DNA from: Leptolyngbya boryana PCC 6306 | GTDB lineage: Bacteria; Cyanobacteriota; Cyanobacteriia; Leptolyngbyales; Leptolyngbyaceae | NCBI RefSeq assembly: GCF_000353285.1 | Contig: NZ_KB731324.1 | Coordinates: 1,258,577-1,322,576, forward strand | Reading direction: 5' to 3' | DNA: 64,000 nt | Part shown: positions 37,082 through 44,237 of the stretch, one piece after another | Numbering within the stretch: position 1 is the stretch's first letter | Layout of the letters: each line of letters starts with the position of its first letter | Translations under genes and position numbers: made by a program | The notes under the pieces: model-generated | Seen by the model: the letters and a program-made list of their open reading frames with translations, nothing else | Database searches by the model: none | What the model was told of the DNA's origin: nothing

Positions 37082-37666
37082 GTGGCACAACAAATTCCTG
37101 ATACGCCGGAAATGCAGCCGCTAACTCGTACCCAAGTTCTCATTGCAATGGGGGTAACCGCGGTTGTTCTATTAGTTGTTTCTAAAATTTGGCTTCATTT
37201 TAGCCAGTTATCAATGTTGCCCGTTCGCTTCTCAGTTCAAGCCTTGCTTGAAGGACTAGCATTAGGCGTTGGCATCTCGATTGCTAGTGCGATCGTCTAC
37301 CGGATTTGGGGAGAGTATCGCAGAAGTGCGGATCAATATCTCACGATGGTGATCAAACCCCTGCTCGTTCCTGATCTGCTTTGGCTTGGGTTACTTCCCG
37401 GGTTAAGTGAAGAACTCTTATTTCGAGGGGTCATGCTGCCAGAGTTTGGCTTAGATGAGCTTGGCGTTCTGTTATCAAGCCTCTGTTTTGGAGTCCTGCA
37501 TATGAGCAATCTTAAACAATGGTCGTATGTCGTATGGGCATCCTTAGTCGGCATAGCATTAGGTCTGAGTGCCGTTTGGACAGGAAATCTCTTAGTCCCG
37601 ATTGTGGCGCACATTCTGACGAATCTCGTTTCTGGCGCAACTTGGAAATTGAGCAACCGCGACTAA
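37082..37666 (+). CDS. CPBP-family intramembrane glutamic protease
   Basis: A 194-aa membrane protein with about six hydrophobic segments, starting at GTG. The abortive-infection/CPBP motifs are LSEELLFRGVMLPE (EExxxR), FGVLHMSN and HILTN, with His in the last two. This is the CAAX-processing or bacteriocin-immunity-type protease family; substrates are unknown. It has its own strong terminator downstream. Confidence 0.88.
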   Translation: MAQQIPDTPEMQPLTRTQVLIAMGVTAVVLLVVSKIWLHFSQLSMLPVRFSVQALLEGLALGVGISIASAIVYRIWGEYRRSADQYLTMVIKPLLVPDLLWLGLLPGLSEELLFRGVMLPEFGLDELGVLLSSLCFGVLHMSNLKQWSYVVWASLVGIALGLSAVWTGNLLVPIVAHILTNLVSGATWKLSNRD

Positions 37667-37688
37667 TCTACTGTCAATCTTTGCATTA

Positions 37689-37723
37689 ACACGCCCTGAG
37701 TGTACTTTAGGGCGTGTTTTTTT
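37689..37723 (+). terminator. Rho-independent terminator of the CPBP gene
   Basis: Nine-base stem ACACGCCCT (37689-37697) with AGGGCGTGT (37709-37717) and six T. It also isolates the sigma-factor leader from upstream transcription. Confidence 0.88.
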
Positions 37724-38228
37724 GGGTTATCCCATTCAAAAGTGTCAATCTTCGACTTTTGTCTTTAACTCTTCAAATTAGTGCGCTATTTTTTGTAGTC
37801 TAAGTTACTCTACAAAGACACTAATTTCAAAATTCAAATTGAATCGATCCAGGTTTCTTTGATTCCTCCGCAATATTTCGGAGAAACATCACAATTTCAA
37901 ATTTCTTCAAAAAACCACTGCAATTCCCCGGATCTAATTCTTAAAATGAGTTAGTGTAACTGTACAACTCAGTGAAAGTTCTGGACAGTTACTTAAGCAA
38001 AAACCGATTACTATACCGCCTTTCCACCGTGTTGTTTCTTCCGTATAGCTACTGAAATTCGGCGAAAAAACGGACTCATTTCAATTCATAAACTAAGCCT
38101 TGATAAAGTGCATAAAAAACAATCAAAAAAGCGTTATTTTACTGAACCAAACTCAAACATTTCGATTACAGTAGGTTGCAGTTGAAGATGACTTTCCGAA
38201 AAAATTAAAGACCCAGCGTAACCTGACA
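37724..38228 (+). other. Long untranslated region upstream of the sigma factor gene with a nested hairpin
   Basis: This 505-nt region has no gene. Its main structure is a nested stem: AAATTAGTG (37775-37783) with CACTAATTT (37819-37827), enclosing TTTGTAG (37792-37798) and CTACAAA (37810-37816). A smaller hairpin CTCCG/CGGAG follows at 37866-37883. A/T-rich text before the ATG includes TATACC near 38010. It probably holds the sigma-factor promoter and a long leader, or a small RNA. Confidence 0.45.
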
Positions 38229-39218
38229 ATGGCAACTAAATTACCCACTGACTCCTTTCCGGTTGACTCAGTTGTAACTGAGGGCGATATCGATCTTTCC
38301 GAACTCGAGTCTCTCGAAAATGAAGATCTTTCACCCGAAGCTTTGGCGAAATCGCTGCGTGGTAAAACCAGCGAATATTTAGGTCTATCAGATGACTCGG
38401 TTGGAATGTTCCTGAGAGAGATGGCACGCTACCCCCTTTTAACTCAGGCACAAGAGATTGAGCTCGCTAGAGAAATTTCAAAAGGTGGAGTCATAGGAGA
38501 GCGAGCAAAGCGGAAGTTAGTCCGGGCAAATTTGCGCTTAGTTGTTTCGATCGCGAAAAAGTACCTGAATCGGGGCGTACCTTTCTTAGATCTAATTCAA
38601 GAAGGGGCGATGGGTCTGATGAGGGCTGCTGAAAAGTTCGATTACGAACGGGGTTATAAGTTCTCAACCTATGCCTACTGGTGGATTCGTCAAGGGATCA
38701 CCCGTGCTATTGCGTCTCAATCGAGAACAGTGCGCTTACCCGTACACATGGTTGAAAAGCTCAATCAGGTTCGTAAAGTTCGGCAAATGCTTTCTCAAGA
38801 ACTCGGTCGCAAGCCGACCAAGCAAGAGTTAGCAGGTGCGCTGGATATGGAGGAAGATAAGTTAGAGCAGGTTCTAGACGTGAGCCAGCGTACTTTATCG
38901 CTTCATGCTTGGGTGGGACGCGATGAAGATACTGAATTAATGCAACTGATCGAAGATGCAGATAATGTTGCACCCAACGATAATCTGGATCACAAATTAT
39001 TAGTCGATCGCCTCAACTCCGTGTTGGATCATTTGAGCGATCGTGAGCGTGAAATTATTAAGTTGCGATTTGGTTTAACGGATGGTCAGCACTACACCCT
39101 GAGCGAAATCGGTCAGATCTATGATTTATCCCGCGAGCGTGTGCGCCAAATTCAAGCGAAAGCGATGAGAAAGCTACGTCACCCTCGTCGTCAAGCCTTA
39201 TTGAAAGATTGGATGTAA
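38229..39218 (+). CDS. Group 2 RNA polymerase sigma factor, SigA/RpoD family
   Basis: A 329-aa sigma-70 protein. Region 1.2/2.1 is [17 protein letters not shown], region 2.3-2.4 is [19 protein letters not shown], and region 4.2 is [23 protein letters not shown] (seen in part). It lacks the long region 1.1 of the principal SigA, so it fits cyanobacterial group 2 factors used in dark, nutrient or light responses. It is a single gene with a long leader, and a strong terminator follows. Confidence 0.9.
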   Translation: MATKLPTDSFPVDSVVTEGDIDLSELESLENEDLSPEALAKSLRGKTSEYLGLSDDSVGMFLREMARYPLLTQAQEIELAREISKGGVIGERAKRKLVRANLRLVVSIAKKYLNRGVPFLDLIQEGAMGLMRAAEKFDYERGYKFSTYAYWWIRQGITRAIASQSRTVRLPVHMVEKLNQVRKVRQMLSQELGRKPTKQELAGALDMEEDKLEQVLDVSQRTLSLHAWVGRDEDTELMQLIEDADNVAPNDNLDHKLLVDRLNSVLDHLSDREREIIKLRFGLTDGQHYTLSEIGQIYDLSRERVRQIQAKAMRKLRHPRRQALLKDWM

Positions 39219-39240
39219 GTTTTCAAGTCTGTCGGTTGCT

Positions 39241-39296
39241 ATCAGCGATGCTTCTTCTAAATGCTTGATTTAGTAAAAGGATCGCTGATTTTTTTT
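39241..39296 (+). terminator. Branched rho-independent terminator of the sigma factor gene
   Basis: Outer stem ATCAGCGAT (39241-39249) with ATCGCTGAT (39281-39289), followed by seven T. An inner stem CTAAAT/ATTTAG (39257-39273) adds a branch. This placement shows that the following response regulator begins further downstream. Confidence 0.85.
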
Positions 39297-39413
39297 GCTT
39301 CTCCTCGCTCTTCTCCAAAATGGCTGACTAGATTAATCCTTGCGGTAGAGGTTTTCAGAGTGTTCGTCTCGCTACACTCTCCTGTAACACTCGAATTATC
39401 GGTCGGTTGTCCC

Positions 39414-39824
39414 ATGCTGTCTAGTGAGTGCAAAGTGTTGCGTGTTTTAATTGTCGATGATCATGAACTAACCCGATTTAGCTTGAAGTTAGCAATGCAG
39501 CGTCAAGCGGGAATCGAGTTAGTAGGTTTAGCGAGCAATGGGCGAGAAGCTGTGGAAATGGCGGATCGGCATTGCCCCGATGTGATCGTTCTGGATCTAC
39601 AAATGCCTATCATGGATGGGCTGAGTGCTTCAACTCAGATTAAGAGCGTGCATCCCCAGATTAAGATTTTGGCGTATTCGTCGTTAGAAGATCCTCAGAC
39701 TGAGGTGATGCTGCAGACGGCAAAAGTGGATGCGTTTTGTAATAAAGAGACGGCAGTGCAGGATTTGATTGCGATAGTCAATCAATTGGGGCAAGAAGCG
39801 GAACACAAGAAAAGTCACTCTTAA
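39414..39824 (+). CDS. Single-domain response regulator (receiver only)
   Basis: A 136-aa receiver domain. The acidic pair is in VLIVDDHELTRF, the phosphorylated Asp in CPDVIVLDLQMPIMDG, and the switch region ILAYSSLEDPQ. No output domain follows; the tail GQEAEHKKSHS ends it. It resembles receivers from NarL-type proteins that lost the helix-turn-helix. An in-frame extension upstream to 39261 overlaps the sigma terminator, so the start at ATG 39414 is preferred. It probably signals through protein contacts. Confidence 0.85.
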   Translation: MLSSECKVLRVLIVDDHELTRFSLKLAMQRQAGIELVGLASNGREAVEMADRHCPDVIVLDLQMPIMDGLSASTQIKSVHPQIKILAYSSLEDPQTEVMLQTAKVDAFCNKETAVQDLIAIVNQLGQEAEHKKSHS

Positions 39825-39830
39825 TTAGAA

Positions 39831-39856
39831 TGCCGATCCTGTTAGAAGGAGCGGCA
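39831..39856 (+). terminator. Probable terminator of the response regulator gene
   Basis: Stem TGCCG-A-TCCT with AGGA-G-CGGCA and a 6-nt loop, directly after the stop. The T-run is weak (CTCTTG), so activity is uncertain. Confidence 0.45.
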
Positions 39857-39925
39857 CTCTTGTTGATTTGAAGTGATCGTGTTTGAGAGCAGATATGTTC
39901 GTATCGAGCGGCTCATTTGTCTGCT

Positions 39926-40348
39926 CTATTGCGGAGAAATAGACAATGTATAAGGATTTCGCGCCCGTCCTCTGTCTCCTACAAAGACTGAATAATTGTC
40001 TTTTGTCCATCGCCCTGGAATTTCCACCTTGCCGTTAGAAAGACGATCAGCTTGGACACAAAAATTTTGTCCTTGTGTACCGATGATCAATAGTGTCGGT
40101 TCGCCGCTGCCTTGAAGTGTAAATTTGAGATTACGATCGGCAGTGACTTGAACGGTATGATTTGGACGATCGCCAATGAAGCCAGCACAGCTTGAATCTT
40201 TTTTGTCACCTCCGGATATGCCATTGAGAGTAATGGGCGACGTATTAGAGGAGATCGAGACCACTTGTTGACTTGCAGCGAGATTAGACATTGCGAAAAC
40301 AGCCATGATCGCAGTCGGAAAAATTGACCAGCGTAGAGAAGCTTGCAT
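39926..40348 (-). CDS. Secreted protein, unknown function (140 aa)
   Basis: A 140-aa protein with a signal peptide (MQASLRWSIFPTAIMAVFAM followed by SNLAAS). The mature part is beta-rich: AGFIGDRPNHTVQVTADRNL, then FTLQGSGEPTLLIIGTQGQN and SVFVGDRGRARNPYTLSI. The composition and spacing resemble PPC-type or adhesion domains (TL.I....Y.L.V). An upstream in-frame extension exists, but the signal peptide sets the start at 40348. No partner is adjacent. The DUF2808 gene lies upstream on the same strand. Confidence 0.7.
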   Translation of the reverse strand: MQASLRWSIFPTAIMAVFAMSNLAASQQVVSISSNTSPITLNGISGGDKKDSSCAGFIGDRPNHTVQVTADRNLKFTLQGSGEPTLLIIGTQGQNFCVQADRLSNGKVEIPGRWTKDNYSVFVGDRGRARNPYTLSISPQ

Positions 40349-40518
40349 GATGGGTTCACTCCTGGGGACTCTCACAGTTTCAGTATGACTAGTCACAAAA
40401 TCGATTTTGGTGCAAGATGTTCCTGTTCCCGAAGTGGCACTAAAGCTTGCGGAATAGAAGATACAGAGTTTGCAGCCGCGCAAGGGTTGATGTGGGATAG
40501 AAACAGATCGATCTGTAG

Positions 40519-41079
40519 CTAATGCCGAAATCGAGGACGGAAAAAGAACGAATCAAAGCGATTGTCGTAAATTGAGATGCGCCCAAATCCTAGAAATTGT
40601 CCATAGGCTGGATCGCCTGTGGGAAAGGCAGTGACTCCAAACAGGTAGACTCCTCCGTAAGCTGGGTTGCGCTCTGGTGCAAGTGCGATCGTCACTCGTT
40701 TTCCAGCCGGAATTGGTGGATTGAAGTTAACAGTTACGGCTTTGGTTTTCTCGTCAAGCGTAACTTCACCGAGTCCAAGTTTAGTGCGCGATCGCCGATC
40801 GCCGTCGAAGGCTTCTGTTTCCTTTAGATTGAACCGAACCCGATCAACTCCATCGTCTTGAGCGATCGTCACTCGTTGCAGGGGTTCGCCCGAATTGTCT
40901 GGAATCTCTAACGTAAAGTAGTAGGTTGCGCTCCAAGCATAGACATGATTCTGAGTGGTGGATGCACCGACTAGCCGAGGTGGGGAGACAAAGTAAGTTG
41001 TGCCTCGAACTTGTACGGCTTGAGCGGGAAGCGTCAAGCTCAAAAGACTGAAGACAATTGCAGCGAATTGGCTTTTCAT
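40519..41079 (-). CDS. DUF2808 domain secreted protein
   Basis: A 186-aa exported protein with a signal peptide ending at PAQA-V. The DUF2808 text is HVYAWSATYYFTLEIPDNSG, EPLQRVTIAQDDGVDRVRF, EVTLDEKTKAVTVNFNPPI and PAGKRVTIALAPERNPAYGG, with GVTAFPTGDPAYGQFLGF at the end. The family is cyanobacteria-specific, secreted and of unknown function. The gene stands alone, with 170 nt to the other secreted gene. Confidence 0.88.
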   Translation of the reverse strand: MKSQFAAIVFSLLSLTLPAQAVQVRGTTYFVSPPRLVGASTTQNHVYAWSATYYFTLEIPDNSGEPLQRVTIAQDDGVDRVRFNLKETEAFDGDRRSRTKLGLGEVTLDEKTKAVTVNFNPPIPAGKRVTIALAPERNPAYGGVYLFGVTAFPTGDPAYGQFLGFGRISIYDNRFDSFFFRPRFRH

Positions 41080-41219
41080 AAAGCGATGTAGAGCAATACT
41101 TTCAGTCTAAACGATCGTACTTTAAACCGGAGTTTAAGAGAAGATTAACTTATATTAACTTCGATTTTTAACTATTAAACTCGCTCGTCAATTTTGGAGA
41201 GAAATGCTAATTTAAATGC

Positions 41220-41480
41220 AGACACAGAGAGATGTTTCTCCTCAATCTCCATACCACCGCTTTGAGTTCTGTGTCTCCGCCTCAAAGCCCCTGCAACTGG
41301 ATATCTTGCTGTTTTCAGAAGATACGTAGCCAATTGAGTTTGTACTGTTATCAATTAAGGAGGATATTGCATCTCTCAAGATGGAAGTTGCAGGATTCTG
41401 ATCAGTTTCGATTTATATTTTAATGTTCGATTACCTGAATAGAGGATCTAGTTTTTATCGCTAGATCCTCTATTTTTGAT
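41220..41480 (+). ncRNA. Candidate structured non-coding RNA
   Basis: Between 41080 and 41575 there is no supported gene, but the plus strand carries a 9-bp stem AGACACAGA/TCTGTGTCT (41220-41228 and 41268-41276) and a perfect terminator with a 14-bp stem (41438-41451 and 41461-41474), followed by TTTT. A GGAGG-like stretch (AAGGAGG) occurs near 41360. The terminator has no plus-strand gene upstream to serve, so a small RNA or leader peptide is likely. The 5' end is a guess. Confidence 0.5.
41438..41477 (+). terminator. Strong orphan rho-independent terminator
   Basis: Fourteen-base stem AATAGAGGATCTAG with CTAGATCCTCTATT, nine-base loop, and T-run. It is oriented on the plus strand; on the minus strand the stem is followed by CAGGTAA. 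Confidence 0.85.
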
Positions 41481-41575
41481 CTAAATTTCTTTGCTAAGTT
41501 TCTTGTCTCAAATCCATTGTCTAAAGTGGGATTTGTTAGGCTGAATTTAGAGTAATTCGAGCATAGGTCTGCGTT

Positions 41576-42046
41576 ATGACTGTCGCTTCAAAAGTCAGTT
41601 CCAATTTTGTAAATTGGCGAAAGATTTTGATCCTCACCTTGGCATTTTGGATCAGCAGTAGTGTGTTGCTTGATTTGGTAGTTCTGCCAAGTCTATTTGC
41701 AGCTGGAATGATGTCGCAGCCTGATTTTGCAACGGCTGGATATGGAATTTTCTGGATATTTAATCGCTTAGAATTGCTTTGTGCTGCTTCGGTTTTGACG
41801 AGTGTTTTAGTCCAGCAGCAGTCTGAGAAGACTTTAACTTCGATCGTATTAGCTGGAGTGTTGTTTGCGATCGCGATAACTTGCACTTATTTGCTGTCGC
41901 CTCAGATGAGTGCGCTCGGCTTGAATCTGAATCTCTTTGCGCCTGCGCAAGTTCCAACGGGAATGGATCAGCTTCACATCGGCTATTGGATGCTTGAATC
42001 GTGCAAGCTACTTGCAGGGGGATGGCTGCTGAAACGTGAATTTTAG
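41576..42046 (+). CDS. Four-helix membrane protein, unknown function
   Basis: A 156-aa membrane protein with four hydrophobic segments: ILILTLAFWISSSVLLDLVV, GYGIFWIFNRLELLCAASVL, IVLAGVLFAIAITCTYLLS and YWMLESCKLLAGGWLL. There are conserved-looking polar residues in FNRLELL and LHIGYWM. The size and layout suggest a small cytochrome-like or DUF4149-type membrane protein, but I see no heme ligands I would rely on. A bidirectional terminator follows. Confidence 0.65.
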   Translation: MTVASKVSSNFVNWRKILILTLAFWISSSVLLDLVVLPSLFAAGMMSQPDFATAGYGIFWIFNRLELLCAASVLTSVLVQQQSEKTLTSIVLAGVLFAIAITCTYLLSPQMSALGLNLNLFAPAQVPTGMDQLHIGYWMLESCKLLAGGWLLKREF

Positions 42047-42092
42047 ACAAGTTTGGAATGGTGAATTCCAATTCGTGCGGTGAACTCCATTG

Positions 42093-42120
42093 AAAAGCCT
42101 CCAAATGCTGGAGGCTTTTT
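42093..42120. terminator. Bidirectional rho-independent terminator
   Basis: AAAAGCCTCCA (42093-42103) pairs with TGGAGGCTTTT (42109-42119), loop AATGC, T-runs on both strands. It serves the plus-strand membrane gene and the minus-strand UPF0016 genes. Confidence 0.88.
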
Positions 42121-42156
42121 CTCTAATTTTTTCTAAATTGTAGAATTGCAATGGGG

Positions 42157-42447
42157 TTACGCTTCTTCTTCGCAGTTGCTAAACCAAAGGAGTCGTACGG
42201 CTAGGATCAAAAACCCGATCGCTGCAATAATTTTTGTCCATTTTGTCGGCAAAAGCTGTGCGGTTCCTTCTCCAAGAATCACACCAATAAAACTGGCTAA
42301 AACTAACGCCGCTACAGTTCCAAGAAAAATTGCTTTGGGAGAGTTATTGCTGTTGCTGCTGAGCGCGATCGCGGCAAGCTGACTTTTATCGCCTAGCTCT
42401 GCTAAAAAGACAGTGACAAAACTAATGCCCATTAATTGCCAGTCCAT
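42157..42447 (-). CDS. Half-size UPF0016 manganese exchanger (Hmx-like), second gene
   Basis: A 96-aa membrane protein with three hydrophobic segments. The UPF0016/GDT1 motif is LAELGDKSQLAAIAL (E-x-G-D-K-S/T). Full-size family members such as Mnx (Sll0615) have two such halves in one chain, whereas here they are separate. It is encoded three nt after the other half. The pair probably forms a heteromeric manganese (or calcium) exporter. Confidence 0.88.
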   Translation of the reverse strand: MDWQLMGISFVTVFLAELGDKSQLAAIALSSNSNNSPKAIFLGTVAALVLASFIGVILGEGTAQLLPTKWTKIIAAIGFLILAVRLLWFSNCEEEA

Positions 42448-42450
42448 AAT

Positions 42451-42807
42451 TTACATCCCCATGACATCGACAACTAACAGCGCTGCAACTAATAAGAGAA
42501 TTCCACCGGTTGCTTTTTCCAAGGTTTTTGGAGAAACGTTTTGACAGAGCCAACGCCCGACCAGAACGCCGACTAAGCTGGTTGCCACGAGCGCAGTCGC
42601 AGCGCCCGCAAACACGATCCAAGGATGATGAGATTGAGCGCTCATCAGCAAGGTTGCCAGTTGGGTCTTATCGCCTAACTCGGCTAAGAAGATCGTGATG
42701 AAAGTGGAACCGAAGGCGCTCAGAAAATTCGCCTTCAGGCTAGGCTGGGTCTTTTCAAGAATGATGACTTCTTGTGTTTCAAGGGTGGGGAGGTCAGGAG
42801 AAGGCAT
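42451..42807 (-). CDS. Half-size UPF0016 manganese exchanger (Hmx-like), first gene
   Basis: A 118-aa protein with a 25-residue hydrophilic N-terminus and three hydrophobic segments. The motif is IFLAELGDKTQLATLLMSAQ. As with the other gene, one EGD(K/R)(T/S) half is present. This matches the hemi-manganese-exchanger pairs of cyanobacteria. The first gene's extended N-terminus is an asymmetry relative to the second. Confidence 0.88.
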   Translation of the reverse strand: MPSPDLPTLETQEVIILEKTQPSLKANFLSAFGSTFITIFLAELGDKTQLATLLMSAQSHHPWIVFAGAATALVATSLVGVLVGRWLCQNVSPKTLEKATGGILLLVAALLVVDVMGM

Positions 42808-42867
42808 GAAACTACTTTCATTTTCTTTTCATTATTCTGACACTATACCCGCAAATGCTTTCTTTTG

Positions 42868-43218
42868 CTAGAGTCCAATTTCTCGCTCAAATTTCAACGA
42901 CTCCAAACTGCGATCGCCATAAACGGCTTCGATCTGTTCGCGACAGCAGTCGATCGCGAACTCGTTTAATTCTTCTGGCTCAATGCCAAACATCTCCTGA
43001 AAGGTTTCCGGCGTGACGCGGCAAAAGCTCGGTCGAGTGTCATAAATTTCGCATTCGCGAGTCGTTTGGTTGAAATTCACACACCAGCCGTCTTCACCGA
43101 CCATGCTGAGATACAGATGGAGTTGTTCGGGATTGAGATAGGTTTCTAACTCTGGTCGATCGCTCGGATCGAGGTTGCAGCAAGCTCCACAATATTTTAC
43201 GCACCGCCAAGTTGCCAT
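42868..43218 (-). CDS. YkgJ-type cysteine cluster protein (putative Fe-S or Zn)
   Basis: A 116-aa protein. Cys residues occur in VKYCGACCNLD, EDGWCVNF, TRECEIYDTRPSFCRV and DCCREQ, giving a YkgJ/UPF0153-like cluster (CxxCC...C...C). The fold probably binds a metal or an Fe-S cluster. The exact activity is unknown. It lies upstream of the UPF0016 pair on the same strand, 60 nt away, and divergent from the tRNA. Confidence 0.85.
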   Translation of the reverse strand: MATWRCVKYCGACCNLDPSDRPELETYLNPEQLHLYLSMVGEDGWCVNFNQTTRECEIYDTRPSFCRVTPETFQEMFGIEPEELNEFAIDCCREQIEAVYGDRSLESLKFEREIGL

Positions 43219-43268
43219 GATTTCGGCTCGAATAAGAACCTCTCTATCTTCTCTTTTTAAATTGGGTA

Positions 43269-43298
43269 TTGCAACTTTTGGGAACTTGGGGTTATACT
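43269..43298 (+). promoter_or_regulatory. Promoter of the initiator tRNA gene
   Basis: TTGCAA (43269-43274) and TATACT (43293-43298) are separated by 18 nt. Transcription would start near 43305, about 25 nt before the tRNA. Confidence 0.6.
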
Positions 43299-43329
43299 AG
43301 TTGAGTTGCCAAGCGAAAGCACACAGCGA

Positions 43330-43406
<77 letters not shown>

Positions 43407-43409
43407 AAT

Positions 43410-43445
43410 CTAAAGCGGTAGATTCAGAAGAGTCTACCGCTTTAG
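43410..43445 (+). terminator. Hairpin after the tRNA (possible terminator)
   Basis: CTAAAGCGGTAGA (43410-43422) pairs with TCTACCGCTTTAG (43433-43445), loop 10 nt. The 13-bp stem is strong but has only a weak T-tract afterwards. Confidence 0.6.
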
Positions 43446-43620
43446 TCGTTTAAACAGATTTTAATTTTAAATCTATTGCAAAGTAGTAGGTCGAATTAGC
43501 TGACAAAGAGTTTTATTATTGCGCGCTCCGCCCGGAGGTTTAGCTTTGGGCAGAATGAAAATTGCAGTGCAAGAAACTTCAGACGTTTTGTCAGTCAATC
43601 GGCTCCTAGGAGGGTAGATG

Positions 43621-44232
43621 ATGTACATCCCTGCAATCTTTTTTGGCTCTTCCAAAGAGGTGCGAGATCGCTGTAAGGGTTTGGTCAAACAGTTTCTCAA
43701 AGGGACATCCTGGCAAGAAATTATGAACGCTCAGGAATTAATCAGCACACAAGACCATCCAGGCTTAATTGTCCTTCATGGGCCAGATCGCATGATGGAT
43801 AGCTATGGCTCACATTTTCACTGTTACAGACTTTGGGAGCAACTCAAGGAACAGCAGTATAAAGGCAATGTAACTTGGGATATGGAAGATGAGATATTTA
43901 ATACGTCCCTTCAAGCTGATTGGGGCTTACTTGGACTATTGGCGTTGAGAAATGAGCCTTGGGTTTGGTATCGAGAAAATCTTTATTCAGTTGAAGACTG
44001 GACAACAAGGCGTTGTATTCCTATCATTTCTGCTTGTTTAAGATATTGGAACGGTATATACGCAGAAGGAAATCGGTTTTCAAATGGTTCTGCGACAGCA
44101 AACAATTTGTGGGCATTGCCTAATAGCCTTAAATACGTGCTAGCAAATTTAGGCGTTCCATTACCAGTTTTACAATCTCCTCTTCCAGAAGGTGGGCTAC
44201 AAGCCATTTTGCCACCGGAACTGTTGGCGTAA
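43621..44232 (+). CDS. Unknown soluble protein (203 aa)
   Basis: A 203-aa protein (MYIPAIFFGSSKEVRDRCKG). An AGGAGGG lies six bases upstream of this ATG; an ATG one codon earlier has a spacing of only 3. It is Trp/Tyr-rich (RNEPWVWYRENLYSVEDWTT) with an acidic tract WDMEDEIF. No domain is recognised. It is convergent with ppk (5-nt gap). The composition is less cyanobacterial-housekeeping like than its neighbours, with few HIP1 sites, so it may be a recent acquisition. Confidence 0.65.
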   Translation: MYIPAIFFGSSKEVRDRCKGLVKQFLKGTSWQEIMNAQELISTQDHPGLIVLHGPDRMMDSYGSHFHCYRLWEQLKEQQYKGNVTWDMEDEIFNTSLQADWGLLGLLALRNEPWVWYRENLYSVEDWTTRRCIPIISACLRYWNGIYAEGNRFSNGSATANNLWALPNSLKYVLANLGVPLPVLQSPLPEGGLQAILPPELLA

Positions 44233-44237
44233 AGCAA

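Noticed and set aside
39261-39413. N-terminal extension of the response regulator (51 residues)
   Set aside because: It overlaps the sigma-factor terminator and is not part of a receiver domain.
41232-41423. Plus-strand frame of 63 codons
   Set aside because: No homology or start signal; the region is better explained as a structured RNA with a terminator, though a short leader peptide is not excluded.
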